Source: Isochrysis galbana
Lineage: Eukaryota > Haptophyta > Isochrysidales > Isochrysidaceae
Direction of reading: 5' to 3'
Assembly (NCBI GenBank): GCA_018136815.1
Contig: CM030939.1
Location: 1,657,930 to 1,721,929 of the forward strand
DNA: 64,000 bases
Within the stretch, counting starts at the first letter, position 1; each line of letters begins with the position of its first letter. The notes beneath the pieces are model-generated. The model was not told where the DNA came from. It did no database searches and saw only the letters and a program-made list of their open reading frames with translations. Of this stretch, positions 40,926-51,299 are shown piece after piece. The position numbers and the translations under genes were made by a program.

Positions 40926-42771
40926 GTCTCCTGACTTTCCCACCCGGCCTTTCGTTCCGAGGCGGCGGCAGTGCAGAGGGTGACAGCGGCGGCGGCGGTA
41001 CTGATGGCGGTGGCGGTCGCGGTGACGGCGAGAAGACGTGATTTGGCATCCAGGGCGGGGATGGCGGCGGCAGCAAGGGCGGCGAGGGTTGTTGCGGCGG
41101 CGGTGCGTTGGGCGAGGGCGGCGGAGGGCTGATGCGCCATGCAGGCTTTCCATTGTTTTTCGGCGGCGGCAGTGGGGGCGAGTCGGGGGGCAGGGTTGCC
41201 GATGGGAGCGGCGACGACGGCGGCGGAGCCCGTGTGGCAAGCGGGAAGGAGGGCGGCGGTTTTGACATGTCGAGTGGTAGCGCTGGCGGCAAGGGTGGCA
41301 CGGGTGGAGGCGGAGAAGGCGGCCAGCGCTTTCTTTTGGTGAGTGCCGCAAGCAGGCGGCGCTTCTCTAGCAGAGAATTGGATCGATTGCTCCTAGACCA
41401 CACCTGCGTCCCCGGTGCTGTGTCGTGCTGCAAGGCGAAGGTGACGTCGGCATTTCGGATGGGCAACGTAAAGTAGGCCTGTTGGTATAGTTCAACCGCT
41501 AGCGCAAGGTGCGGGCCCGGGTCTCGCATATACTCGGGCTGCCGCAGCACAACGGGCGAACAGCCTGTACCATGAATGTGTTGCGGGCAGCACGTACAGG
41601 CAACCGCCACTTGTGGGACGGCACACAGGCCCGCCGCTTCCACCGCAGCGCAGTCACGTAGGTGGCCGCGCAGCCAACGGTCGGCATGCACCTCCACGGC
41701 GCCCGAAGGCCAAGGTGCGGCAAGTCCACCGTCAGACAGCAGAGGTAGCGCTCCGCTGTCCATGTCGAGCGCCGAAAGCACGAGTCCACCTTCGGCGGCG
41801 CGTGCTCTCACGTGCCTGCCGATACCTACACCCTCATTCAAGTTGAAGCACTCGCTCAGCGCCACTGGCACTTGTGGCACGTTGGCCCAGCACTCGCCGG
41901 CAACGTAGGCGTAACTGAAGGAGTGACGGATCGTCAAGCACTCGTAACCCAAACGCTGGACCGCCTGGTCAGGTACAGTCAGGTCCAGCCATTGGCATGG
42001 AGCAATGCGTACGGCATCCTGCAAGGCAAAAGCGCGGGGTCCTGTTCACTTGATTGACGCCATAACTGGGGGTGGAGTGCGAGGACGCATTCCGTGCATC
42101 AGGTTCGCAAGAGAGGAGGGGTGGGGAGTGCAAGCGACGCAGAACACACCCCGGGCCTTGCAGGCCCTTCCCAATGAACACTCGTTGCGTTACTTGACCT
42201 CCTACCTGCACTCACAACACTCTCGAGTAGCATACTGTCCTACACATCTCACGTGCGAGACAGACCTGCGCCACCGCCTCGCACCGCTATCCCTCCCTAC
42301 CTAGCTCGCACCCTCGCTCCCTCCCCATCGCCCTCCCTCCCTCCCACTCTCGCTCGCTCTGCTCGTTACCTCCCTCGCTCCCTGCCTCGCTCCATCGCTC
42401 CCTCCCCTCGCTCCCTCCCTCCCTCTCCCTCTCCGTCCCCCCGGCCCCTTCTTCCCACTTTCCGTTTCGCTCGTCCTTCACCACTCTTCCCTCCCTCCCT
42501 CCCTACCTAGCTCGCACCCTCGCTCCCTCCCCATCGCCCTCCCTCCCTCCCACTCTCGCTCGCTCTGCTCGTTACCTCCCTCGCTCCCTGCCTCGCTCCA
42601 TCGCTCCCTCCCCTCGCTCCCTCCCTCCCTCTCCCTCTCCGTCCCCCCGGCCCCTCTCTCTCTCTCTCTCACCTGGCAGGAAGGCTTGCTCTCCACTCCG
42701 TCGGCGCAGACAGGCCCGGTGACGCGAGGCTGAAGCTGCGGCGCTGGCACGGTGGACGCGAGAAGCTCCAT
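35476..42771 (-). CDS. Pro-rich (SPPPP)n wall-type protein, C-terminus lost in gap
   Basis: Exon 1 is 42771-42673 (33 codons, [11 protein letters not shown]...KPSCQ), the intron 42672-42019 (donor GTGAGA, acceptor TTGCAG), and exon 2 starts at 42018 in the same phase. Residues 33-about 260 form a non-repetitive domain with spaced Cys, Trp and Gly ([40 protein letters not shown]) that I do not recognise, ending with [14 protein letters not shown], a possible processing site. Then about 140 residues of irregular Pro/Ser/Leu sequence precede the (SPPPP)n array. No signal peptide is seen in exon 1, so an upstream exon may be missing. The repeats resemble extensin/pherophorin linkers, usually hydroxylated and glycosylated in algal walls. 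In some repeat units the frame slips to Arg/His or Ala/Val readings. Confidence 0.6.
42295..42654. repeat. direct duplication in the Pro-rich gene's intron
   Basis: The roughly 155-bp block beginning ccctacctagctcgcaccct at 42295 is repeated essentially exactly from 42501 (offset 206 bp). Both copies are pyrimidine-rich and lie within the intron. Confidence 0.9.
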
Positions 42772-43359
42772 CGGCCGTCCGCTCTCACCCCCGCCTCCCT
42801 CCCTCCCTCCCTCCCTTCTCTCTCTCTCTCTCTCTCGTCCCTTCCTCATGGGACTCCTCCCCACTCTCTCTCTCGTCCCTTCCTCAACGGACTCCTCCCT
42901 CCCCTTGAGGTTGTCACCCCACTCTCTTCTCTCTTCCCCCGATGGAAGAGGTCCGTCACCTCTCTCGTGCTCCACGACAACCCTCGCCACGAGAAGAGTC
43001 TCCCCCATCACCATGAAAGTCCGATTCTCTCCGTATGTCTTCATTCGCGTGCATCGGCACGGTGCTCCTCCTCGAGCCCCTTTTGAACTCCTGTTCGCCC
43101 CTTCACATAATCGGAGGTCGCGACCATCGTGTTCGATCGGAAGCGTGGGCCCTCTTGGGTTGCCGCGAGGGGGGGTCTCCCTGTCCCAAGTCTAGAGGGA
43201 AAAGGGAAAAGGGGTGGGGGGGGGAAGGGACAGTTACGGCCTGTTGGGGCGGGGCAGGGAGCGAATCGACCCGGACGGCGATTCCGCCCCCCCCCCCCCC
43301 CCCCCCCCCCCCTTCCCCTTCCTCCTCCCGAAATCTCCAAAACAGTCAAACCGTTGCCG
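42772..43359. other. gene-free upstream region of the Pro-rich gene
   Basis: CT-rich sequence, a near-repeated cccttcctca.(g/c)ggactcctccc word at 42838 and 42877, and a C-run of about 35 bases at about 43286. An upstream exon of the Pro-rich gene could hide here, but I cannot define it. Confidence 0.4.
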
Positions 43360-43610
43360 GTGGGAAGAGGAGCGTTACGTCGCGCGACCTCTCTTCGGAT
43401 ACAGATCGCAGCGAAAAATACGTGCGACAACAGAAATCTTGCCGTTGAGCGTGACCCTGCTGGACGCTTCTAAAGAGCAACCCTGAGTAGCCATCAAGGG
43501 GGAGAATCACCAAGGGGGCCAAGGCTTGCTTGCAGCTTGCATCAAGGGGAATGAAAGATTCCCTCACCCAAGAAGTGAACCTACTGTCTAGAGTTTTCCA
43601 TCAGAAGGGG
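43360..43610 (+). repeat. dispersed repeat, copy 2 (inverted match to 8780-9200)
   Basis: See the copy near 9000: gagcgttacgtcgcgcga, gatacagatcgcagcg, gttgagcgtgacc and gagcaaccctgagtag occur in order. The coding reading is broken here as well. Confidence 0.6.
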
Positions 43611-43659
43611 CTCATAGTCCCCATGTGCCTTGTTGTACGCTTAATCAGAATTATCAGAA

Positions 43660-44890
43660 CGTTCATCAAGCAGAAGACGAGGGCGGTGCCCCACCCCCAC
43701 CCTCCGACTCAGAGGGTGGATACGAGCCCTATACCGAGCGCGCCGGCTACAAGCCGATCGCCTCGGTCGTACCCCAGTCGCCCCTCTCCTCCCGGGATGG
43801 AAGCCTCCCAGATGCCCGCAGGGTGCCCGTCCACTCATTTGCCCCCTTCGCCAACGTTCCGCCGCCGATGTCCGCCGCCTCTCCAGGGCTGAGCGCGGTG
43901 GAACTGCGCTGCATGGAAATGATCCAATCCATGGCAGCGCAGTTCACCAAGCAGCTCGCCGCGGTCACCGAGGCGATCGAGAAGGGTGCCCCCTCTTCAC
44001 GGGCTGCATCCATCGCCTCCAAACCTGGGGGAGGAGGGCTCGCACAAACTGCAAACTGAAGCGCCACAACCACCCACGTCGTCGCCTCGACCTCCCCCGA
44101 AACCCCCGAAAGCCCCCGAGGGCCGTAAGAGCCATCGCCACCGGCGCCACCGCTCACCGAGCCCCTCGTCGTCTGCGTCCGATTCGTCGCATTCGTCGCG
44201 CCAGGAGTTCCTTCAGTGTTTGCAGGCGTCCAAACCGGCATGCACACCGTCAAAGTGCCACTTGCGCGTTTCTTGCATCAGGCTGTTCTTGATGACGTCG
44301 AACAACTCGTCTGTTCTTGCATCAGGCTGCTTGCCAGCCGCCACGACGCCTTCTGGCGGCGACCAGGCACGGAACGAGTCCGCACGCGAACCACCTTTGA
44401 TGATACGCACATTCTCAGCATCGAACGCAGTGTGCAGAGGACCTTTCGGGAAGTCGTCTTCTTCACCGACAGCCCCGGGGGCCTCGCATTCAAGGTGTCC
44501 TTGACGTGCGACGATCCGGTAAGCACCCATGAGTTGGAGGAGGTCGTCACCACCGCGGACTTTTGCATCCAGCACCCCCGGCAGCTCTTCTTGGGAGACT
44601 GGAAGTACGACTTTGCACGCGCGTGGTCTGCGCCAACCAAGAGCGCGGCCGAAAGCCTCCAGCGAGCGGGGAATCGGGAGCTCTACACAATTGACATCCA
44701 TCTTGTGAATCGCACCTCTTTGGCGAGTTATGACGACACTGCGATCGCTCAAGTCATGCTTGCACGCATGCTGAAGCTCATTCACACGCTTGCGGATGAA
44801 GTGATGGTGACTGGGGCGAAATGCGTCCTGGAGTCTCGTGGGGAATCGCTTGCCTTTTGCTTTGCAGCAAACGGCGTTGAAACCGTGTGA
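43660..44890 (+). pseudogene. unrecognised ORF series, frame-shifted
   Basis: One frame is open to 44059 (Pro/Ser-rich, then LSAVELRCMEMIQSMAAQ helix), a second frame continues to about 44210 with an Arg/Ser-rich patch (RKSHRHRRHRSPSPSSSA), and a third runs 44216-44890 with ordinary globular composition (WKYDFARAWSAPTKSAAE, MLARMLKLIHTLADEVM). The three blocks abut without splice-like junctions, which suggests one decayed gene, perhaps a Gag-like protein of an unknown retroelement. I recognise no domain. A spliced gene remains possible. Confidence 0.35.
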
Positions 44891-45318
44891 AGTCCTTCTT
44901 CAGACGTCGCCATCCGCCCGCGGTGTGCTGGCTGGCTATGGGCGTGCAATGGCGGACGTCTGCAGTCTGACGCCCACGTGGTTGCATTCTTCAACAAGGG
45001 CAGCGGGCATGGTTGCATTCTTCAACAAGGGCGGGATGATCGTTCAAGGTGTGACAAAAAAAAGGAACCACGTGGTGGGTGTGACGAAAAGGGAGAAAAT
45101 GCAACTGACCTTCGATGCGGAGGCGATATTGAAACGGGAGGCACAAACGAAACACAAGACGTCTTCCGCTTGATGGGTCCCCGTGTTCCGAGTTAGGGGC
45201 GAAGTTAGGGGTCGGTAGAAATTATATACCTAAAAAGCCGGGAGGGGCGTGACAAAAAAAAGGAACCTCGAGTTGCACCCTCTCGAACAAGGCCGCGGTG
45301 TCCTGGGATGGCTTCCGG
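44891..45318. repeat. short direct repeats
   Basis: The word gtgacaaaaaaaaggaacc occurs at about 45052 and 45250, and gttgcattcttcaacaagggc at 44981 and 45011. The interval links the two unknown ORF blocks and may belong to the same decayed element. Confidence 0.6.
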
Positions 45319-46155
45319 ATGCAATTAATCCGGGCGCTAGAGGGCTCACTGACAGCTGGCGTAGATTGGCCCGACGCGCTCAACGGTCTTCTTCTCGCGG
45401 CGCGCGATCCGAAGCGGGGCCATCCACGCATCATGGCCTACGTGCTAGACGCCGTGCGCGACGCGGTCCTCTGCGCTAATCCCTGCTTGCATGCTGATGT
45501 GCTGATCGCTAAGTGCGACCAGTCATTTGTGGCTGGCGCTAAGGGATTCGCCAAAGAGACCGCCTCGGCAGAGGGCTTTCTCTTCCTTGTTTCCTTCCTT
45601 CTGTGTTTTCCCCGCCCAAGTGGAGAAAGATACGTTAGTGTGGAGGAATGTTGGGTGAAAGTCAAGTGTGCGTGTCTCGGATTGTTGTCGGACTCATCGG
45701 ATTGGTACCCTGTCGGCCTCTGTCGCCCTCGTCCCTCGTCCCAGTCGCTCCTCGCTCCCTCGTTTTCGCTCTCGCTCTCGCTCAGTCGTAACCAGCAATC
45801 TTACAACACCAACCAAATCCACTCACTCACCCACTCACCCTCGCTATCCGCTATGTCCGCTCCGTCCTCGCGCTCGCCCTCGCCACTGCCCGCCATCCAT
45901 CTTCCAACCATGGAAGATGGCCTGCCCGTCCCGCCCGCCAATGGCCAAAATGCCGTGCCTGCCGCCGCCTACCTTCCGTCCCGTTCGGTCCCTCCTGTTC
46001 CATCCATAACCTCCAATCCGTCAGGAGGGAGCCCTTCACCCTTCAGCTCGAGGCCATCAACGAGGTCCAAGGAACATCCCGACACTCGGTGGGTCAAGAG
46101 GGTGCTTCCGCCTCCTCGCAACGTAGCGCCGCTCCACGCACGTGTGTCTAACTAG
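45319..46155 (+). pseudogene. unrecognised ORF, possibly two element fragments
   Basis: An open frame from an ATG at 45319 reads a globular segment (MQLIRALEGSLTAGVDWPDA, RIMAYVLDAVRDAVLCANP), then low-complexity Ser/Leu sequence, then from an ATG at 45853 a Pro/Ser-rich stretch like the start of a Gag (MSAPSSRSPSPLPAIHLPTM) to a stop at 46155. The two halves may be separate. No domain is recognised. Confidence 0.3.
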
Positions 46156-46871
46156 ATGCCTTTCGGCGTTGTTCTAGTGAACGTCGGAGAGAGCTGAGTC
46201 TATTCTTCAGGCTTTGCTGCTTCGACAGATGCCCCGCCCCACCGCAACTTGTGTACAAGCCAAATATGTCATTGAAGGCGAAGCTCACGAAGCGTGATGT
46301 ATATGAATCATGCGATCCCAAAGCAACAACATGCACAACAAGACTAAGAAGCCCCCTAACGGTGGAGGGCGTCTCCTTCAACCACAAGAGAGGCAAGTAT
46401 GCGATGCTACCACTATACTACGGATCACTGATGCGGAGCTTGTGTTGGAGCCACCCAGGCAAGAGAAGAGAGCAGTCAGGGTTCATGTTCCCTGTATGCC
46501 GGATCACTGATGCGGAGCTTGTGTTGGAGCCACCCGGGCAAGAGAAGAGAGCAGTCGAGGTTCATGTTCCCTGTATGGCGGATCGCTCTCACGCACAATT
46601 GATGCATAGTTACAATGAATGCTGCTGCAGGGACCCCCTCACTCTTCGTGTTGTTGAGAGAAGGGAGAGCCGACGTCGAGGTAGTGCGTTCCCTGCCGCC
46701 ACCACTATCCGACGTGTAACGACGAAACGGCCACAGAAAGAGAGGCCGGTATGCAAGAGCACCTTGATGCTTTTCTTCCATCTCTGCGTCGCTAATAGCC
46801 TGTGGTGGTCAGCAAGAGAAGGAAAGAAATGAGTATATGACAACTCTTGGCCGAGACGAGGACCAACATTG
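46156..46871. repeat. gene-free stretch with a 79-bp tandem pair
   Basis: The block cggatcactgatgcggagct through tcatgttccctgtatg is present twice, from 46421 and from 46500 (79 bp apart), with a few substitutions. The rest shows no gene. It is the 3' flank of the glycosyltransferase gene. Confidence 0.75.
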
Positions 46872-49753
46872 TTATATGCGTACACCCAGAGCATGGGCAA
46901 TGAACCAGAGCCCTCCAACATGCTTTGAGCACGCCACCTGCAACCGAGTTGGGAGTGACCGGAGGCCAAATTTGTCAACATCCATAATGGAAAATGTGTC
47001 GTACGGAATGATATCATTCCACCTGCAGATGCGAGTTGCAGATTGCAATAATCCCTGAGCAACGCTTTGTCTCGTGAAGAAAGGAGGGGGGGGCTTGGCG
47101 AACCCCACATGTAAGGGCTTGCATATCGACAGGGACTGTTGGGAACCAGCGCTTGCTTTTGCCGCATCACTGCGGCATTCACGATCAAGTTGGACGCTTG
47201 GGTGCACCGAGGCTTCGAAGGGTTTTGACCTCACCAAGGTGCAACAGCGGACGATGGCAGGAGTGGTATGCAACCTGCGGCAATCGCCCACGCGAGACGC
47301 ACTCCCCAACCCTGCCCGAGGGCGGCCAAACAGACGCGGGACTGCGACCAATCTGTCACATAGGTAGCCGACCGATGCATGATCTTGTGGCCGGGAAGAT
47401 GCCGAAGGTGCCGCCATGCAAGCTGCCTAGCGCCCTCAGAATACGCAATCTACGAAGCATACCGAATTGGCAAGGGAGCACGCTTTATCGCAAGTATACG
47501 TCGAAGAACTAGAAGGGCGCAAACACTGAAAGCAATATTGTCGCCATTCGCCACAAACTCGCAAGCCGTAGCCGCACTGGGTCCTTCGCAAAGCAAGCGC
47601 ACCCTGCCCAGCTCATCATCGCTCGCTCGGTTGAAGCCCTCGCTATTGGAACCTGGAACGGATCCAACAAAGTAAAACTTTATGGGCCTTTCCATCATGG
47701 GGCGCATCCCAGCCGCTAAGAAGGCTGCGCTTGCGGCGGTCGGCACGGCGGGAGGTACAGCGATGTCTTTTGTAGCGTTTCCGCATCGACGGTGGGGTAA
47801 AAGGGATCGGAGCATGGCTGCAGATTCATTGAAACGAAAGTAGTGTGCGACCTGCAAGGCCATAGCAACATAGGTGGGCATGGTTGCGAGGTCTATGGGT
47901 AAGATAGGTGGTGTGGTGTGGTGGCGCAGAGGAGAGGCGTAGGTGAATGTAGATATGGTGCGATGAGAATATCCCGCAGCTCGACTGCCCAAGCAGCGAG
48001 CCTTCTGCATGCGTCCTCAGGTTGTACATATCTTCCGCATGGTGGCCCGCCATCCTCAGAAAAGCGACGGGTATTGCACACCAGGATGCCGCGTTGCACT
48101 CCATTTCGCATCGTCGATAGGTCACATCCACCGGCATCGCCAACATTCCACCATATATGATCGGTACCGTGACGGCGCAGCCACCATCGTGACGTTGACG
48201 GGTGGCTTTCGAGCATCGCGACCGCGTGCTTGTAGTATCTGTTGAAAGGGGTCGAGGAGTGTGTGATGAACCCCTACAGTTGAAAATCCTTTGAGATCAT
48301 GCAGGTGATCGGTACAGATCGCTCACGCTATGAGCAACCGAGCCCACGCGTACGGATGGGCAGCTCGTTAGGTGATCTGAATGTGGGAAAGAGCTAGCGC
48401 ACAAGGCACACAGCACGAGCCGACGTACAGCACTAAAAAGCTCACGCTCATGCAACATTGAGTAGTCCGCGGGATCATCCCTCGATACAATAGTGCGCGT
48501 CTTTGGTGGTGTTTGTATGTGTGCCGCAGACCTTTCGGCCTCACAATCTGGTTCCCTTGATTTCTCGGCACTTACCCCGGGAGGAATTCTACGTTCGTGC
48601 CGAAGGCGGGCAGCAGCAACAGATGGGCAGAAGATGGATCTGGAGTCAGCATGTTTCGAGTGTGAAGCAAACTTATCGCTTCCACATGCGCATCAACAAC
48701 GCCTGTGTCGTGTTCATGCCGGTCACCAAAGCCCTTGTGACGACCATTGTGGCCTCGCGCTCTCTTGCTTTGAGAAGCACCGACCGCCCTTGAGCCCGTC
48801 TCCAGCTCTGAGCCGGATGCAGCTAGAGCTAGGAGTTCGTCCAGAAAAATGTGCATGGTTGCAAAGATCTCGTCGTCATCCGCTCCGGAAGTCTGGCGTC
48901 GAGTCCAAAGCGGTGGTGTGTCATACACGTGAACACGCAACAAGCTGTCATTTTCCACCTCAGGTGCCCTTTGCGATCCGCTCGATGCCTTATCTCCAGG
49001 GCCGCCTGTTGTCTCGTGAGGCCAAGAATATGCGCACCCGGGACCAAAGAATCCAATATCACACTGGCAGAAGCCATCCACGCACTGTCCACGCCCTCCA
49101 CATCCGTTCCAGCACCATGCATAGTTTGTTGGTATCTCACAGGCATTGCCTTTGTACCACGGGTCACACCTGCAGATGGTGGTAGCATCACTTCTTCTTA
49201 GCGAACTATCAGTGGAGGGCTTGGAAGGGCGAACCAAGACACAGCCTCCTCGCCCAGAGCATCCAAGTGGGCAGCGAGAAAGTGGTACGAAATGCCCACC
49301 ACGCCTATCGCGGAGTGCTAACTCTCGGGTAGAGAGCTCGAGTTCTCTTGACTCGTCCCAAGATCCAACAGCGCCCCTGCGCCGTCCAGTACCTGCCTCC
49401 CAGATCGAGTCCTCCGGCACTTCTATCCTCGCGAAATAGCGTGTACCGAGCGCTTCCTCTGCCGGCACATCGGAGAGTGGCTCGACGCCGGCGGCAAGTG
49501 TGAAGCAGAAGCGCGGCAGATGTCCAATGAAAGCTCCTTCCCGCGCGCATTGCGCAAGGCAGTCGCAGTGCAGCGGCCGCTCGACCGTGCAAGGCGCAAA
49601 CGAAGGCTTACTTGCCGCCGCATCCTCCAACGAGGGAGTCCGACACGCAGGAAGCACGAACTGCTCACAGCGGAAGCCACCGAAGCCTATGGGGCAGGTG
49701 CAGCTCGACGACAGAGGGTTGAAGTTGCCTCCATGCAGGCATATGGTGGCCAT
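46872..49753 (-). CDS. EGF-repeat exostosin-type glycosyltransferase (GT47), five exons
   Basis: Exons: 49753-48576, 48238-48082, 47851-47603, 47449-47235, 47022-46872. All introns are GT-AG (the first donor is GTAAGT), all phases agree, and the spliced frame gives 649 residues. Residues 5-31 are an EGF-like unit (CLHGG...CTCPIGFGGFRC); two more lie at about 160-245 (CPLGCSGRGGCV...CRCDPWYKGNAC and CWNGCGGRGQC...CQCDIGFFGPGC). The exostosin domain starts near 275 (LRVHVYDTPP) and includes HPSTSRWWLRRHGTDHIW, KDIAVPPAV, YSEGARQLAWRHL, VCLAALGQGWGVRLAWAIAA with GCIPLL, and DIIPYDTFSI. GT47 enzymes transfer sugars in the Golgi for wall or extracellular glycans; the sugar cannot be read from sequence. 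No signal peptide or anchor is seen at the N-terminus, and an AG stands just before the ATG, so an upstream exon is likely. Confidence 0.8.
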
Positions 49754-50364
49754 CTCCGAAGACGCTAGGGAAGGGCAAATTGGAGAGCGTTGGTAGAGTG
49801 CTCAGTGTAGAGAGACGCACAGTGACGGGCGCAGAGCTGCGCCACCGAGGGAGACGAGTGGGAGAGCGCGGGAAGAGGACGGGACGGGGCTGGACGCAAC
49901 AGCGGGGGAGGGGGAGGGGGGGGGGATTTTAAGTGTAGGTCGCTGCCGGGGCGTGGAGCCGTTCCCCCTCCGCCCGCGGAGACTCTCTCTAGCGTCGGCG
50001 AGCTGCTGATGATGTCAGCGGGAGCGCAGAAAGGCGAGTGTTAAGGCCAGGTAGTAGATACTTTTACAGGTTTTTCTGCAAGTTTGGGTGGCTGCTCGAG
50101 CTCGTCAGAAATTTGGGCCCTCTCTACAAGTGGGCTGCAAGTTTGGGGGCGTGGCGCCCTCTCTCTATCAGTATAACCCCTTAACTATTAACTAAGACTA
50201 AAACCGCAAAAAACCCTCTCTACGCGGTATAATACCCGTATATGGTCATGTTCCCAGCCGACTTTTTCCAAAAAAAATGACGGTCATACATTTACATACA
50301 GCATAAACAGGACGTTTTTATCACACAAACTGGGCTCGTCATGAGATCCGCGACAAAAAAGCCC
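49754..50364. other. gene-free region upstream of the GT47 gene
   Basis: Contains a G-run (about 49905-49923) and a repeated gcaagtttgggtg/gcaagtttgggggc word (50082, 50149). A missing 5' exon of the glycosyltransferase may lie here. Nothing else is recognised. Confidence 0.4.
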
Positions 50365-50529
50365 GCGGCGGATAGGGCCTGACATGAGTTGCTCGCTAGG
50401 ACCCCCAAAGTTGCTCGCAAAAGCAAAAGTTGCTCAATATGGGTCAAAAGAGACGCTAAGTTGCTCGCCAAGTTGCTCGAAGTTGCTCAAAGACGCTCTC
50501 GCTCATTGCGCCCTTGGCTCCCCCTCGCT

Positions 50530-50712
50530 GAGGCGAGAAGCGCTCAATCACCATCACCCACCGCATGGAAAAGCGTTCAATCACCATCAGCCTACACGTG
50601 GAACGCGCTCAATCACCATCACCCCCACCGCATGGAAAAAGCGTTCAATCACCATCAGCCTACACGTGGAACGCGTTCAATCACCATCACCTCCATGGGG
50701 ATAATTGAACGC
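50530..50712. repeat. caatcaccatca tandem block inside the hAT-like element
   Basis: Alternating units of gcgttcaatcaccatcaccc-ccgcatggaaaa and gcgttcaatcaccatcagcc-tacacgtggaa recur from 50530 to about 50692, each about 36-40 bp. A single related unit is found near 28245. Confidence 0.8.
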
Positions 50713-51299
50713 TTTTGGTCTTGTCGCAATGCGCTAGCTAGCTAGCTAGCAGGTACGCCAGTGCGCGGCGGTTGTCGGCGTGGCCGTCGGTCGTCATTAT
50801 GTCATTGTCCAACTAAGCTTATACTTAGTTCGCCCATGGGGGGGCACGAGCCCCCCCCATGCCCCCCCCGTCTCCACTCCTCCCTTGCCGTGGGGGAGGA
50901 TCCACCCATCATCCTCTTGGCATGCTCTATGGCTCCCGGATGGGACGAAAGGTCTCAGGTCGTCAGGTTTTGGAGACCTTCGACTGACGAAAGGACCTTT
51001 GAAAGCCTTTCATCAGGTAAAAAAATACTCCAAGCTAGCGTTAAATGTCTATAAGAATAGTAAGTAGATATAACATATTAGTATTAGCTAACTAATCATC
51101 ATCATCCTCAGGTTCTTCTGTGACCATCTCGAACTCCCATGGCAACACATCGTTAGTTGCTCGATGTTGCTCAATGTTGCTTGTAGCCCCTGAAGTTGCT
51201 CGTGAGTTGCTCGCACGCTCAAACACCCCAAAGTTGCTCGGAAAGATGCCGGCAACTCTTGTCAGGCCCTAGCGGAAAACTATTGTTATAGTTTTAGCG

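Noticed and set aside
41475..41550. tRNA-like word (ttggtatagttcaaccgc)
   Set aside because: It lies inside the coding exon of the Pro-rich protein, and no acceptor stem, anticodon loop or T-arm can be formed around it.
45780..45850. Possible LTR or tRNA primer-binding site before the ATG at 45853
   Set aside because: No second copy of the flanking sequence and no downstream pol domains are present.
48493..49796. Plus-strand frames of up to 230 residues over the GT47 gene
   Set aside because: The minus strand holds EGF and exostosin motifs with consistent splice phases; the plus frames have none.
50530..50712. CRISPR-like array (regular caatcaccatca units)
   Set aside because: The units are adjacent tandem copies without unique spacers and lie inside a eukaryotic DNA transposon.
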